The notes: generated from the sequence alone by a model not told the origin. 64,000 bases of DNA from Proteus terrae subsp. cibarius (GCF_011045835.1 NZ_CP047349.1:2914001-2978000); one strand, 5' to 3'; positions 17,350 through 28,235 are shown, numbered from the stretch's first letter. Numbers and translations are program-made.

Positions 17350-19110
17350 ATGCCGCATTCAACACCCCTCATTACCACCATTGTTGGTGGGTTAGCACTT
17401 GCTTACATTTTAGGCATGATTGCTCAACGGCTAAAAATCTCACCTTTAGTAGGATATCTTGCTGCGGGTGTACTCGCTGGTCCATTTACTCCCGGCTTTG
17501 TTGCCGATACCTCTCTTGCTCCTGAACTCGCTGAAATTGGCGTTATTCTGCTAATGTTTGGCGTGGGTTTACACTTTTCGTTAAAAGATCTGATGGCGGT
17601 AAAAGCCATCGCTATTCCAGGTGCTATTGCTCAAATTGCAGTCGCAACATTATTAGGACTGGGATTATCGGCATTTTTTGGCTGGGGTTTATTTAGTGGC
17701 ATAGTATTCGGCTTGTGTCTATCAACAGCAAGTACCGTTGTGCTTTTACGAGCACTTGAAGAAAGAGGCTTAATTGATAGCCAACGAGGTCAAATTGCTA
17801 TTGGTTGGTTGATTGTTGAAGACTTAGCCATGGTGTTAGCCCTTGTACTACTTCCCGCTGTTGCCAATATGCTGGAAAGTAGCGATCAAACCAGTATTTC
17901 TGAACTGATGATCAATTTAGGTATTACAATCGGTAAAGTTGTTGCCTTTATCTTAATCATGATGGTTGTTGGTCGTAAACTTATTCCTTGGATTTTAGCT
18001 AAAACCGCGGCAACGGGCTCTCGTGAGCTATTTACACTGAGTGTACTCGCTCTTGCTTTAGGTATCGCTTATGGCGCTGTAACCTTATTTGATGCTTCCT
18101 TCGCATTAGGCGCATTCTTTGCAGGTATGGTGCTTAATGAATCTGAGTTAAGCCACAGAGCGGCTCAAGATACTTTACCGCTGCGTGATGCTTTTGCTGT
18201 ACTGTTCTTTGTTTCTGTCGGTATGCTATTTGATCCAATGGTATTAATTGAGCATCCACTAGGTATCTTAGCGACACTGGCTATCATTATTATTGGTAAA
18301 TCAGCCGCGGCATTGGTCCTTGTGCGAATGTTTGGACATTCCAGACGCACTGCCTTAACCATTTCAGCCAGCCTTGCTCAAATTGGTGAGTTTGCCTTTA
18401 TTCTTGCTGGTCTTGGTGTGGCACTGAACGTTTTAGAACCCGATGCGCGCAACCTTGTTTTAGCCGGTGCTTTAGTCTCTATTATGCTAAACCCTGTATT
18501 GTTCTCTTTATTAGACCGTTATCTGGCAAAAACAGAGACCAAAGAAGAAGTGGAGCAACTACAACAAGAAGAGCTGGAAGAAGAGATGCCGGTACCTGTT
18601 GATATTTGTGGCCACGCCATTATCGTCGGTTATGGACGTGCAGGAAGCATGCTTTCGGAGAAATTATTAGCTCAATCTATTCCATTAGTTATTATCGAAA
18701 ATAGCCGTAATAAATTCGCTGAATTAAAAGAGAAAAGCTTAAACACAGTACTGGGTAATGCATCAACTAAAGAGTCTCTTGCTTTAGCCCGAATTGATTG
18801 TGCTAAATCTTTATTACTGACGATACCTAATGGTTATGAAGCAGCCGATATCGCGGAAACAGCAAGAAGTATGAACCCTGATTTAAATATCATTGTTCGT
18901 GCTCATTTTGACGATATTATCGTGCGCGCTAACTATGATGAAGAAGCTTCTTTTATCCTTGAAAAAGGAGCAAATCACGTCATTATCGATGAAGATCAAA
19001 CTGCATCTGCAATGGCAGATATGCTAATTAAAGAAGTCGAGTTTGGTTGTGCTATTGATGATACACCTGAAAATGGTCAACAAATCATTGCACCTAGTGC
19101 AGCGCAATAA
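17350..19110 (+). CDS. ybaL: YbaL, KefB/CPA2-family cation:proton antiporter with TrkA-N domain
   Basis: The 586-residue inner-membrane protein has an N-terminal CPA2 antiporter domain of about 12 helices (about 5-385). An acidic Glu-rich linker (about 395-415) leads to a cytosolic Rossmann-type RCK/TrkA-N domain starting at HAIIVGYGRAGS. The transported ion is presumed K+ or Na+ against H+; this is family inference. I chose ATG 17350 rather than the adjacent TTG 17347 because AAGGAG at 17339-17344 is only two bases from the TTG but five from the ATG. A strong terminator follows. Confidence 0.93.
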   Translation: MPHSTPLITTIVGGLALAYILGMIAQRLKISPLVGYLAAGVLAGPFTPGFVADTSLAPELAEIGVILLMFGVGLHFSLKDLMAVKAIAIPGAIAQIAVATLLGLGLSAFFGWGLFSGIVFGLCLSTASTVVLLRALEERGLIDSQRGQIAIGWLIVEDLAMVLALVLLPAVANMLESSDQTSISELMINLGITIGKVVAFILIMMVVGRKLIPWILAKTAATGSRELFTLSVLALALGIAYGAVTLFDASFALGAFFAGMVLNESELSHRAAQDTLPLRDAFAVLFFVSVGMLFDPMVLIEHPLGILATLAIIIIGKSAAALVLVRMFGHSRRTALTISASLAQIGEFAFILAGLGVALNVLEPDARNLVLAGALVSIMLNPVLFSLLDRYLAKTETKEEVEQLQQEELEEEMPVPVDICGHAIIVGYGRAGSMLSEKLLAQSIPLVIIENSRNKFAELKEKSLNTVLGNASTKESLALARIDCAKSLLLTIPNGYEAADIAETARSMNPDLNIIVRAHFDDIIVRANYDEEASFILEKGANHVIIDEDQTASAMADMLIKEVEFGCAIDDTPENGQQIIAPSAAQ

Positions 19111-19152
19111 CCAAACACAATAACCACTTAACCCCATATAATTTAAGTCAAT

Positions 19153-19187
19153 AAAAAACCTATCAATAAATGTTGATAGGTTTTTTT
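19153..19187. terminator. Bidirectional terminator between ybaL and gsk
   Basis: A 14-bp stem, AAAAAACCTATCAA (19153-19166) with TTGATAGGTTTTTT (19173-19186), is flanked by A and T runs. It serves both convergent genes. Confidence 0.92.
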
Positions 19188-19227
19188 ATTTCACTCGGAT
19201 AAAACAAGACTTAGAAACAATATAAAC

Positions 19228-20538
19228 TCAACGTTCCCAATAAGCTTCTTCTAAGCTGTCTTCTTTTTCAGGTAAACCGCGGGTCAAGCGTGGAGAATGC
19301 TGGCTTAGCACTTGATAACTTACTCGGTTAGCATATTTACACACTTGCGCTAATGATGAATAAGTTAAATAAGTCCGAGGATGCTTACTTGAATTTGGCA
19401 CATTAATACGATGATAGCTATTCGCTGTAATATCATGTAGTAATGCTGACAATGCTGCGTCACCCGCACCATTTGTATTCATGATTTTTTCTGGGCCCCC
19501 CATATAAGGCTCAATATGAGAATAGACTTTTTCTGGCTCATCACAATCTTTACGGCGCATAGCACGACTAAATTCATATCGATTAAATTCAGCAATCGCT
19601 CCCGGTAATAAAGGATGTGTGGTTTGGCGCTTAAAGCTATGTTCTGTATAACCGCCCATATAAAGCCCTGCAGGCCCAGCGGTACAAAGCACTAAATCAA
19701 CCCATTCTAAAGCGACATCAGAAGCCAAAAGAGGATCAGAATGCCCCGTTAATTCAAAGGCTTCATCTTCATTCATTGCGACAACAGAAACGTGCTCTTT
19801 TAAGAAATCACGCCACCATTGTGGATCATCTGCAATAACATATTTTGTGCCAAGGGTGAGAACAACTGGAACATCATATTTTTTCGCGTATTCAATTGCT
19901 TTCATGGTTGCTAACGGCATCGGTTCACCGGGTTTACAGCGAACTAAATAAGCTGTTAATACCAATGCAGAAGCTTCTGCGATCACCTCTTCCGGAATAC
20001 TTTCAGGTTTAAGCTGATTCATTTGACCTGGACTAATAGCAAATGTGCGTTCGCCATTTTCCGTGATCAACGTAAAACAGCGCCCAATGGCACCATCAAC
20101 ACCTTGGAGGTAATTAAGATCAGTACGGCTAGATGTGTTACATAAATAACGATAAGCATAGCTACCAATCTGAATGTTATTACACATAGTACCTAATAAC
20201 ACAGATCGATCGTCAGCCAATACAGAGTAATTATGTAGCGTATTGCCAATGGTGCCACCAGCAAATTCGTGTGTTATCAGATTATTGTCTGTTAATTCAC
20301 GATAAAGTGCCTCTGCGACATCATCTTCAATAACAAGAGAGTGTCCCTGACTCAAGTTATAACGGTTAATAAACGCTTCATCAACTTTCGCTTCAATATC
20401 AACCAATGTTTGGTCAATACCCACGATATAAGCGCGAGAGGATTCGCTCTCCGTCATATTGATGATGGGTTGTAATAGAGGATCTCGTAAACTAACGGGA
20501 AAATAGTGTTTGGATTTTCGTTTGCCAGGGAATTTCAT
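19228..20538 (-). CDS. gsk: Gsk, inosine-guanosine kinase
   Basis: The 436-residue PfkB-family kinase phosphorylates inosine and guanosine with ATP in purine salvage. The ATG at 20538 gives MKFPGKRKSKHYFP, the E. coli-like N-terminus, and a length close to 434; the frame continues upstream but that extension is not conserved. The PfkB signature near the C-terminus reads NTNGAGDAALSALLHD, with the catalytic Asp in GAGDA. A likely -10 TATAAT lies at 20587-20592, with a long perfect palindrome just upstream. It is downstream of wzz on the same strand. Confidence 0.95.
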   Translation of the reverse strand: MKFPGKRKSKHYFPVSLRDPLLQPIINMTESESSRAYIVGIDQTLVDIEAKVDEAFINRYNLSQGHSLVIEDDVAEALYRELTDNNLITHEFAGGTIGNTLHNYSVLADDRSVLLGTMCNNIQIGSYAYRYLCNTSSRTDLNYLQGVDGAIGRCFTLITENGERTFAISPGQMNQLKPESIPEEVIAEASALVLTAYLVRCKPGEPMPLATMKAIEYAKKYDVPVVLTLGTKYVIADDPQWWRDFLKEHVSVVAMNEDEAFELTGHSDPLLASDVALEWVDLVLCTAGPAGLYMGGYTEHSFKRQTTHPLLPGAIAEFNRYEFSRAMRRKDCDEPEKVYSHIEPYMGGPEKIMNTNGAGDAALSALLHDITANSYHRINVPNSSKHPRTYLTYSSLAQVCKYANRVSYQVLSQHSPRLTRGLPEKEDSLEEAYWER

Positions 20539-20586
20539 TGTGAAAGATGCTACACAGCTAAAAAAGATGCGCAATGTTAACACAAT

Positions 20587-20592
20587 ATTATA
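20587..20592 (-). promoter_or_regulatory. Probable gsk -10 element
   Basis: TATAAT on the minus strand lies 49 bp before the gsk start. The -35 region would fall inside the palindrome at 20601-20626, where no good TTGACA match is seen. An activator or an extended -10 may be needed. Confidence 0.4.
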
Positions 20593-20600
20593 GGAGAGAC

Positions 20601-20626
20601 AGTAGGTGTACGTCCGTACACCTACT
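20601..20626. repeat. Perfect 26-bp inverted repeat between wzz and gsk
   Basis: AGTAGGTGTACG (20601-20612) and CGTACACCTACT (20615-20626) are perfect complements around a 2-base centre. No T run follows on either strand, so a standard terminator is unlikely. It lies 8 bp upstream of the putative gsk -10 and 15 bp past the wzz stop. Confidence 0.8.
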
Positions 20627-20641
20627 TATTTAAAGATATTT

Positions 20642-21760
20642 TTATGCAGTTTTACGACGGCTTCTTGCCATGTAGCTCAGTAAAACACCCATTACAGAAA
20701 GAATGAAACCAACAAAAGCGGCGCCAACTAAAATCAGAGCGCGTTTAGGTGCATCTTTTTTAGTCGGTTCGTAAGGTTTCAACATATATTTGAACGGTAC
20801 AAATTGAAGATCATCTAATTTGACTTTCTCTAATTGCTTCATATTGTATAAACGGTTTTTCAGATCAGCACTCACCGTTGTAGGATCAGTGATAGCTTCA
20901 GTAATGGCTAATTTACTGCTTAATGCATCAGAACCCATAGCAATAGAATAATCAGGGTCATCTTTAATCTGTGCGCCTTCACTGGAAATTGGTTTTTTAA
21001 CCCCAGCTGCATTTGCGATTTCTAATGCATACTTTAAGCGTTGCACATTAACGTTACGCGCATTAGCGATACGCTCTAAATCCATGTCATAGGCTTTTTG
21101 CGCGAAACTTAATTTACGCTCAATTTGATCATCAATTTCGTCTTTTACTTCTACACGTACTTTGGTAGAGATAAAGCGAATATAACCAGAAAGTAAATCG
21201 TAAGCTTCTTCAGGGGTTGGCGCTGTAAAGCTTAAATTAATTTCACCACTAAACTCGTCTTCACTCTTTTTATCATCTGAAGCTTTTAAATTAATATCTT
21301 TCGTTACGATTTCTTCAATTAATTTACGTTTATCCAGTGGCGTTGGATCTTCCATTTTAGCCAGCAAACTTTTGTAATAATCCGTACTGACCAAATACTC
21401 TTCACGTAAAACACGAGAGTTATAGTTATTGATAAATTTTTGATAAACAGATGAACCATTCACACCTGTATCAACATCCACTAAGCTAAGCTCAGTTAGA
21501 GTTGCTCTTAACTGTTTCATTTCCTCTAACATTGGCTTAGTAATTGCAGCTTGGCTTGTCCATTTCTGTGGCAAAAAGCTTGCAACAGTAAAGCCAACGA
21601 TAGCAAATAATAAAGTGATACCAATAATGACAAATTTTGATTTATAAATAACAGAAAATAATTCAAAAAGATCGATTTCATCATTCTGTTTTAGATAGAA
21701 ATCGTCAAAATGTCCTTTATCAATTTCTGAAGATTGTGGTTTTGAAAGCTTACTATTCAT
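20642..21760 (-). CDS. wzz: Wzz-type polysaccharide chain-length determinant
   Basis: The 372-residue PCP1 co-polymerase has an N-terminal transmembrane helix (KFVIIGITLLFAIVGFTVASF, about 45-67), a long periplasmic coiled-coil region, and a proline-containing segment (YMLKPYEPTKKDAPKR) leading into the C-terminal helix. Wzz proteins set O-antigen modal length with the Wzy polymerase. The length is nearer FepE/long-chain Wzz than the 325-residue E. coli WzzB. I chose ATG 21760 (MNSKLSKPQ) with AGGA upstream; the longer frame start is unlikely. No other O-antigen gene is nearby, though hemH-gsk is the O-antigen locus in Yersinia. Confidence 0.9.
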   Translation of the reverse strand: MNSKLSKPQSSEIDKGHFDDFYLKQNDEIDLFELFSVIYKSKFVIIGITLLFAIVGFTVASFLPQKWTSQAAITKPMLEEMKQLRATLTELSLVDVDTGVNGSSVYQKFINNYNSRVLREEYLVSTDYYKSLLAKMEDPTPLDKRKLIEEIVTKDINLKASDDKKSEDEFSGEINLSFTAPTPEEAYDLLSGYIRFISTKVRVEVKDEIDDQIERKLSFAQKAYDMDLERIANARNVNVQRLKYALEIANAAGVKKPISSEGAQIKDDPDYSIAMGSDALSSKLAITEAITDPTTVSADLKNRLYNMKQLEKVKLDDLQFVPFKYMLKPYEPTKKDAPKRALILVGAAFVGFILSVMGVLLSYMARSRRKTA

Positions 21761-21803
21761 TTTCCTGCCTAAATTTATGTAATGCAGTGTCCGTTTATCA
21801 GCA

Positions 21804-21826
21804 CTTTTAGTGATTTCCACTAAAAG
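21804..21826. repeat. Stem-loop in the hemH-wzz intergenic region
   Basis: CTTTTAGTG (21804-21812) pairs perfectly with CACTAAAAG (21818-21826) around ATTTC. It lies in the probable wzz leader, 44 bp upstream of the start. No T run follows on the minus strand, so it is not an obvious hemH terminator. Confidence 0.6.
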
Positions 21827-21923
21827 ACTTAAAAAATGAGAAAAGATAAGTTTATATATAACTGAAATATGTTCAAATTAATATATCATCAAATCCGATA
21901 ATTTTATTTATAGAATTCAGTAA

Positions 21924-22904
21924 TTATTTTTCGCATACCTCACGGATCATCGCTTCTAGCAAGTCAATATGCTCTGGTTCATCATTTAATGCTGGAATAT
22001 ATTCGTACTGTTTGCCACCACCATGAATAAAGAACTCTTGGTTCTGTTCATTAATTTCTTCTAATGTTTCCAAGCAATCAGATGAAAATCCCGGACATAC
22101 AACCTGCACATGTTCAACCCCCTCACTTCCCAGCTTTTCCATCGTTTTATCCGTATAAGGCGATAACCAAGGTTCACGACCAAAGCGTGACTGGAATGTC
22201 AGCATGACTTGCTCTTTAGGATAACCTAACTGTTCTTCTAATTGCTGTTTTAGTTTTTCTGTTGTGAGGCAACACTCATCATAATAAATATCGCCTGTTT
22301 TGATAAAGCGCTCAGGAATACCATGAAAAGAGAGAATTAAACGATCGGGTTTGCCATATTGCTGAAAACTTTTCTCAATAGAGGTGACAAGCGCTTTGAT
22401 ATAAAGCGGATGAGTAGGATAACTGCGAATAAAATGAAGAGAGGGTATTGTACGCATACCTTTAAAAATGCGACTAACACCATCAAATACCGCAGCAGAA
22501 GTGGAACAAGAGTATTGAGGATACAGCGGTAACAAAATAATCTTTTCAACACCTTGTTGTAATAACTTTTCAACCCCTTCATTTAACGATGGATTGCCAT
22601 AACACATCCCTAACTCTATGGGGATATTAGGTAATCGCTCAGCGACAGCACGTTGTTGCGCTCTGCTATAAACTAACAGAGGTGACCCCTCATCCATCCA
22701 AATCTGTTGGTATAACTTAGCCACTTTAGGTGAGCGAAACGGCAATATCGCCCCCTGTAATATTGGTTTCCAAATCAAAGGAGAAACATCAACAACACGA
22801 GGATCGCTAAGAAATTGAGCTAAATAACGTCGAACAGCACCTGTTGTCGGCGCATCAGGTGTGCCAAGATTAACCAAAAGAACACCATACTTAGCATCAT
22901 TCAT
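21924..22904 (-). CDS. hemH: HemH, ferrochelatase
   Basis: The 326-residue enzyme inserts Fe(II) into protoporphyrin IX, the last step of protohaem synthesis, at the inner face of the membrane. Conserved blocks are [14 protein letters not shown], the active-site His in [28 protein letters not shown] and [17 protein letters not shown] with its conserved acidic residues. Length matches the family (320 in E. coli). It is 163 bp downstream of the adk terminator on the same strand, in the conserved htpG-adk-hemH order. Confidence 0.97.
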   Translation of the reverse strand: MNDAKYGVLLVNLGTPDAPTTGAVRRYLAQFLSDPRVVDVSPLIWKPILQGAILPFRSPKVAKLYQQIWMDEGSPLLVYSRAQQRAVAERLPNIPIELGMCYGNPSLNEGVEKLLQQGVEKIILLPLYPQYSCSTSAAVFDGVSRIFKGMRTIPSLHFIRSYPTHPLYIKALVTSIEKSFQQYGKPDRLILSFHGIPERFIKTGDIYYDECCLTTEKLKQQLEEQLGYPKEQVMLTFQSRFGREPWLSPYTDKTMEKLGSEGVEHVQVVCPGFSSDCLETLEEINEQNQEFFIHGGGKQYEYIPALNDEPEHIDLLEAMIREVCEK

Positions 22905-23021
22905 ACTATGACTCCTTAGAGTTATTTTATTAGGATAACCAAAGAGTAGAAGAATAAAGGAAAATAATAGATTGTGCTTGTCAATTTATTGGATTGTTCT
23001 TTTCCCCTATTTTGTTTAGAT

Positions 23022-23048
23022 AAAAAAAATCCCGGCTCAACCGGGATT
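23022..23048 (-). terminator. adk terminator
   Basis: Stem AATCCCGG (23028-23035) with CCGGGATT (23041-23048) has a CTCAA loop on the plus strand. On the minus strand it is followed by a T run (plus-strand A at 23022-23029). It begins 20 bp past the adk stop. Confidence 0.92.
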
Positions 23049-23067
23049 AGTCATCACAATGACGAAA

Positions 23068-23739
<672 letters not shown>

Positions 23740-23830
23740 TTATATTTAAACTCGAAAACGCATTACCATACCATTTTGTGAGGTCATCGCTCAAGAAATC
23801 ACGGTAGCGATTGCATTTTATTTTTATCGA

Positions 23831-23871
23831 AAAAGAAAAAACCACGCTATCTTTTCAGATAAACGTGGTTT
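23831..23871 (-). terminator. htpG terminator
   Basis: Outer stem AAACCACG (23839-23846) with CGTGGTTT (23864-23871) encloses inner stem TATCT (23848-23852) with AGATA (23857-23861). An A-rich run to the left gives T residues on the minus strand. It lies 23 bp after the htpG stop. Confidence 0.85.
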
Positions 23872-23893
23872 AAATGTTTGAAAACGAAAACAG

Positions 23894-25777
23894 TTACGCT
23901 TTTTGAACTAAAAGTTGATTCACTAAGCGAATAAACTGGTTTGGATCCTCTAAAGAGCCTCTTTCAGCAAATAATGCCTGATCGAGTAATAAATTTACCC
24001 AATCTGCAAATAATGCTTCATCCGTTAGCTCGGCTGTTTGCTTTACTAATGGGTGATTTGGATTCAGCTCAAAGTTATATTTCACTTCTGGCACTTCTTG
24101 TCCTGCAGCAGCAAACAATTTAGCCATTTGTGTTGTCATTTCATCAGCACTGGTTGTCACGATTGCTGGAGTATCTGTTAAACGATGCGTTAATTTCACA
24201 TCTTTAACTTTATCTCCTAGCAAGGTTTTAATACGTTCGACGAACGGTGCTAATTGTTTATCTGTTTCTTCTTGCTCAGCCTGTTTCTCTTCATCAGCAA
24301 GTTTATCAAGAGATTCATCCGCTTTACTGACAGACTGGAATGATTTGCCATCAAACTCAGTCAGGTAATTCATCATCCACTCATCTATACGATCAGATAA
24401 CAGCAGTACCTCGATACCTTTTTTGCGGAACAGCTCTAAATGAGGACTGTTTTTTGCTGCGGCATAGCTATCTGCGGTGATGTAGTAGATTTTTTCCTGA
24501 CCATCGACCATACGACCAACATAATCTTCCAGAGAAACTGTTTGAGCATCACTATCGTTATGCGTTGATGCAAAACGTAGTAATTTAGCAATTGTTTCAA
24601 TATTAGATGAGTCTTCTGCTGGGCCTTCTTTTAATACTAAGCCAAACTCTTTCCAGAATGCTTGATACTCTTCCGGCTTGTTTTCCGCCAGTTTTTGTAA
24701 CATCTGTAATGCGCGTTTAGTTAATGCACTACGTAAGTTACGTGTCACTGAGCTGTCTTGTAAAATTTCACGAGAAACGTTTAGCGGTAAATCATTAGAA
24801 TCCACTAACCCACGGATAAAACGCAGGTAATTAGGCATAAACTGCTCAGCTTCATCCATAATAAAGACACGCTGTACATACAGTTTTAAACCATGACGTT
24901 GTTCACGATTCCATAAATCCCAAGGCGCTTTTGAAGGCACATATAATAAGCTTGTATACTCTTGCTTACCTTCTACACGGTTATGTACCCAGCTTAATGG
25001 ATCGGCAAAGTCATGAGAGATATGTTTATAAAACTCTTTATACTCTTCATCACTCACTTCAGCTTTGTTACGAGTCCAAAGGGCTTGCGCTTTATTAATT
25101 TTTTCCCATGTTACAGTGCCGTCCTCTTCATTTTTTGTTTCAATTTCAACAGGCAAAGAAATATGGTCGGAATATTTACTAATAATGCTACGTAGACGCC
25201 AATCATCTAAATACTCATCTTCACCTTCACGTAAATGAAGCGTAATCTCAGTACCGCGATCTGCTTTTTCAATATCAGCAACGGTGTAATCACCTTCGCC
25301 TTCAGACTCCCAAAAAACACCTTTATCTGCACTTTCGCCAGCTGCACGAGTGCGTACTGTCACTTTATCTGCAACGATAAACGCAGAATAGAATCCGACA
25401 CCAAACTGACCAATTAGTTGGCTATCTTTAGCTTGATCTTGCCCGATAGATTCTAAGAATGATTTGGTACCTGATTTTGCAATAGTACCGAGGTTATCAA
25501 TGACTTCATCGCGAGTCATACCAATACCATTATCACTGATAGTCAGAGTACGAGCTTCTTTATCAGTGGAAATGCGCACATGCAACTCACCATTATTCTC
25601 ATAAAGCGCTGCATCTGATAATGCACGGAAACGCAATTTATCAGCCGCATCTGATGCGTTCGAAATCAATTCGCGAAGGAAAATTTCTTTATTGGAGTAA
25701 AGAGAATGGATCATTAATTGAAGAAGTTGTTTAACTTCTGACTGAAATCCTCTTGTTTCCTGACCTTTCATACTCAT
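23894..25777 (-). CDS. htpG: HtpG, Hsp90-family chaperone
   Basis: The 627-residue cytosolic ATP-dependent chaperone has a GHKL ATPase domain with [36 protein letters not shown] and [12 protein letters not shown]. The middle domain includes NVSREILQD with the conserved Arg, and the C-terminal dimerisation domain follows. Two starts are possible: 25777 (MSMKGQET) and 25771 (MKGQET). I prefer 25777 because GAGG lies five bases upstream. A sigma-32 type promoter is found 50-77 bp upstream of the start, in keeping with heat-shock control. Confidence 0.97.
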   Translation of the reverse strand: MSMKGQETRGFQSEVKQLLQLMIHSLYSNKEIFLRELISNASDAADKLRFRALSDAALYENNGELHVRISTDKEARTLTISDNGIGMTRDEVIDNLGTIAKSGTKSFLESIGQDQAKDSQLIGQFGVGFYSAFIVADKVTVRTRAAGESADKGVFWESEGEGDYTVADIEKADRGTEITLHLREGEDEYLDDWRLRSIISKYSDHISLPVEIETKNEEDGTVTWEKINKAQALWTRNKAEVSDEEYKEFYKHISHDFADPLSWVHNRVEGKQEYTSLLYVPSKAPWDLWNREQRHGLKLYVQRVFIMDEAEQFMPNYLRFIRGLVDSNDLPLNVSREILQDSSVTRNLRSALTKRALQMLQKLAENKPEEYQAFWKEFGLVLKEGPAEDSSNIETIAKLLRFASTHNDSDAQTVSLEDYVGRMVDGQEKIYYITADSYAAAKNSPHLELFRKKGIEVLLLSDRIDEWMMNYLTEFDGKSFQSVSKADESLDKLADEEKQAEQEETDKQLAPFVERIKTLLGDKVKDVKLTHRLTDTPAIVTTSADEMTTQMAKLFAAAGQEVPEVKYNFELNPNHPLVKQTAELTDEALFADWVNLLLDQALFAERGSLEDPNQFIRLVNQLLVQKA

Positions 25778-25826
25778 TTTTACCTCAATTAATCCTAATT
25801 TGGCGAAAAAAATCAATATGAGTAAA

Positions 25827-25854
25827 AAGTGGGGATAGTTAAGCTAGTTTCAAG
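25827..25854 (-). promoter_or_regulatory. Sigma-32 (RpoH) heat-shock promoter of htpG
   Basis: On the minus strand, CTTGAAA (25848-25854) is followed after 13 bp by CCCCACTT (25827-25834). This matches the RpoH consensus (CTTGAAA, 13-15 bp, CCCCATnT) at nearly all positions and is placed correctly for htpG. Confidence 0.88.
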
Positions 25855-25913
25855 GGTCGAGTAAAAAATTAAGCGAATAAAAGTGATTAAGCACCTTATA
25901 TGATTAAATTTTG

Positions 25914-25965
25914 AGCCCAAACAACATCCTTGTGTGTTTTATTACATAATAGTATTGTTTGGGCT
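25914..25965 (-). repeat. Long-loop inverted repeat downstream of purT
   Basis: AGCCCAAACAA (25914-25924) pairs perfectly with TTGTTTGGGCT (25955-25965) across a 30-base loop. It lies 46 bp past the purT stop, so it could be its terminator or a transcript-end structure. The following T content on the minus strand is poor. Confidence 0.55.
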
Positions 25966-26011
25966 TATCATTCTGAAAGCTTTATTAAAGAAGGAACCTT
26001 AACGGTAATCG

Positions 26012-27199
26012 CTATTTTTGGGCATCATTTACAATGATAGCGTTAGCACCTGCGTTTGCTTCATCTAATGCATGTTTTATTGTATCTGCATGAGCGAGTA
26101 CAACACCTAAACGGCGAGTGCCGGCAATTTCAGGTTTAGCAAAAAGGCGAATTTGGCGATCCGCCTTCAACGCTTTTTCAATACCAGAATAAACGATATT
26201 TGTACTATAAAGCTCCGGTAAAATAACAGCTGATGCACAAGGGCCTAATTGGCGAATACCACCAATGGGATAACCTAAAAAAGCACGAACATGAAGCGCG
26301 AACTCTGATAAGTCTTGAGAGATTAATGTCACGAGCCCTGTATCATGAGGACGAGGGGAAACTTCATTAAAGAATACCTCATCACCTTGAACAAATAACT
26401 CGACACCAAATAAGCCATAGCCCCCTAAGTTCTCAACCACTTTACTCGCAATATGTTCTGCTTTAGCAAGTGCGATATCACTCATCTTTTGAGGTTGCCA
26501 CGAACTTCGATAATCCCCTTTTTCTTGTCGATGACCAATAGGGGCACAAAAATGGATACCGTCAACAGCATGAATAGTCAGTAAAGTGATCTCAAAATCA
26601 AACGGGATCATTTTTTCAACAATAACGCGTCCTTTTCCTGCTCTCCCACCCTCTTGCGAGTAAGTCCAAGCCTGATCCAAATCGTTTTCATTACGAATAA
26701 CACTTTGCCCTTTTCCGGATGAACTCATGACGGGTTTTACAATACAAGGGAAGCCTATTTCTAAAGCGGCTTTTTTAAAACTCACTTCATCATCAACAAA
26801 TTGATAGTTTGATGTAGGTAAATGTAATGTTTCTGAGGCTAATCGACGAATGCCTTCTCTATCCATCGTCAGCTTTACCGCACGAGCGCAAGGAACAACT
26901 TTTTGCCCCGCCTGTTCTAATTCAACCAGTAACGTTGTTGCAATAGCTTCAATTTCTGGAACGATAAAATCAGGTCGCTCTTGTTCAATAACTTGCTTTA
27001 ATGCATCACTATCAAGCATATTTACAACATGATGGCGATGAGCAACATGCATAGCAGGAGCATTCAGATAGCGATCAACAGCAATCACTTCAATGCCTAA
27101 GCGTTGGCATTCAATCGCGACTTCTTTGCCTAATTCACCAGCACCCAATAACATCACTTTTGTTGCATTTGCTGTAAGAGCCGTACCCAGCACTGTCAT
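26012..27199 (-). CDS. purT: PurT, formate-dependent GAR transformylase
   Basis: The 395-residue ATP-grasp enzyme makes formyl-GAR from GAR, formate and ATP, the folate-independent version of the third purine step. The N-terminal Rossmann segment [21 protein letters not shown], the ATP-grasp phosphate loop [10 protein letters not shown] and the metal site [23 protein letters not shown] are visible. Length is close to E. coli PurT (392). A PurR box 33-48 bp upstream indicates purine repression. No purine gene is adjacent. Confidence 0.96.
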   Translation of the reverse strand: MTVLGTALTANATKVMLLGAGELGKEVAIECQRLGIEVIAVDRYLNAPAMHVAHRHHVVNMLDSDALKQVIEQERPDFIVPEIEAIATTLLVELEQAGQKVVPCARAVKLTMDREGIRRLASETLHLPTSNYQFVDDEVSFKKAALEIGFPCIVKPVMSSSGKGQSVIRNENDLDQAWTYSQEGGRAGKGRVIVEKMIPFDFEITLLTIHAVDGIHFCAPIGHRQEKGDYRSSWQPQKMSDIALAKAEHIASKVVENLGGYGLFGVELFVQGDEVFFNEVSPRPHDTGLVTLISQDLSEFALHVRAFLGYPIGGIRQLGPCASAVILPELYSTNIVYSGIEKALKADRQIRLFAKPEIAGTRRLGVVLAHADTIKHALDEANAGANAIIVNDAQK

Positions 27200-27231
27200 T
27201 TTTTATCCTCACCATTAATAAAAACACAATT

Positions 27232-27247
27232 ACGCAAACGATTGCTT
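27232..27247 (-). promoter_or_regulatory. PurR operator of purT
   Basis: The 16-bp element ACGCAAACGATTGCTT matches the PurR consensus ACGCAAACGTTTNCGT at most positions, including the central CAAACG. It lies just upstream of the purT start, where PurR repression of purT is known in E. coli. Confidence 0.8.
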
Positions 27248-27323
27248 TTCGTATAGCATAGCGGATTTAACTTGATAGAAAAATAGCCAGACAAAAAAAT
27301 AATCAAACAGGGAAATAATACAA

Positions 27324-28235
27324 TTACACCGTTTGGCTACGTTTTCCTTTTTGGATTTTTAGATAATTCAGGCGTTTTCGGATAAGTGCTAAGATACAAC
27401 ATAAAAGCCCTAACCAAATTAGAGAGAAACTCACGCCTTTTACTTCATCAAAAGCTTCATGGAATAAGAAAACAGCCAGTAAAAATTGAATAGTAGGCTC
27501 AATATATTGAGCTAATCCAATTACAGTTAATGTGGTTCGTTTGACTGCAGCGGTAAAGAACAATAACGGAAGTATAGTGACTGGTGCGGTTAGAATATAA
27601 TAAAAACGAGTCAGATTATCTGCAGAAGGTAGTGCGCTTTTATCTGTTATAAACAACCAAATAGTAGCGCCTATTGCTAATGGCATTAACCAAAGTGTTT
27701 CCATAAATAAAGAGGTGATCACATCAAAACGAATAAACTTACGGATTAAGCCATATACAGCAAATGCGCCCCCCATCATGATAGCCAATACAGGTAATTC
27801 ACCGTACATCCACAATTGATAGCCTACACCCGCACAAATTAAGGTAACAGCCCATTTTTCTGCTGAATTAAGCTTTTCTTTAAGAAATATCACACCTAAT
27901 AAAATAGAGAAAAGCGGATTAATAAAATACCCCAAGCTAGCTTCTAATACTTGTTGATGTGTTAACGCATAAGTAAACGTACACCAAGAAACAGCCATAG
28001 CCATTGAGCTAAATAGACACATAAAAACAGAGCGCTTATCTTGTAAAACCGCGCGCCATCGTGTTCTATTTTTAATAAAGAGTCGTACGAGTAATAAAAG
28101 AGGGATAGACCAGATCAAACGCTGAGCCAACATCTCTAATGGTTGTGCTCCGGGTAACAGCCGATAAAACAGAGGGGTTATTCCCCAAAGAATATAAGAA
28201 AAAATGGCTAATACCGCGCCCGATTGAGCCCACAT
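27324..28235 (-). CDS. rarD: RarD-like EamA/DMT-family permease
   Basis: The 303-residue membrane protein has ten predicted helices in two EamA repeats. It begins GAVLAIFSYILWGITPLFYRLL, the typical RarD N-terminus. A second repeat carries LAQYIEPTIQFLLAVFLFHE, the EamA end motif. RarD proteins were named from a chloramphenicol-sensitivity phenotype in Pseudomonas; the substrate is unknown. It lies between purT and the sucrose locus on the minus strand. I see no sign of an operon with either neighbour. Confidence 0.88.
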   Translation of the reverse strand: MWAQSGAVLAIFSYILWGITPLFYRLLPGAQPLEMLAQRLIWSIPLLLLVRLFIKNRTRWRAVLQDKRSVFMCLFSSMAMAVSWCTFTYALTHQQVLEASLGYFINPLFSILLGVIFLKEKLNSAEKWAVTLICAGVGYQLWMYGELPVLAIMMGGAFAVYGLIRKFIRFDVITSLFMETLWLMPLAIGATIWLFITDKSALPSADNLTRFYYILTAPVTILPLLFFTAAVKRTTLTVIGLAQYIEPTIQFLLAVFLFHEAFDEVKGVSFSLIWLGLLCCILALIRKRLNYLKIQKGKRSQTV

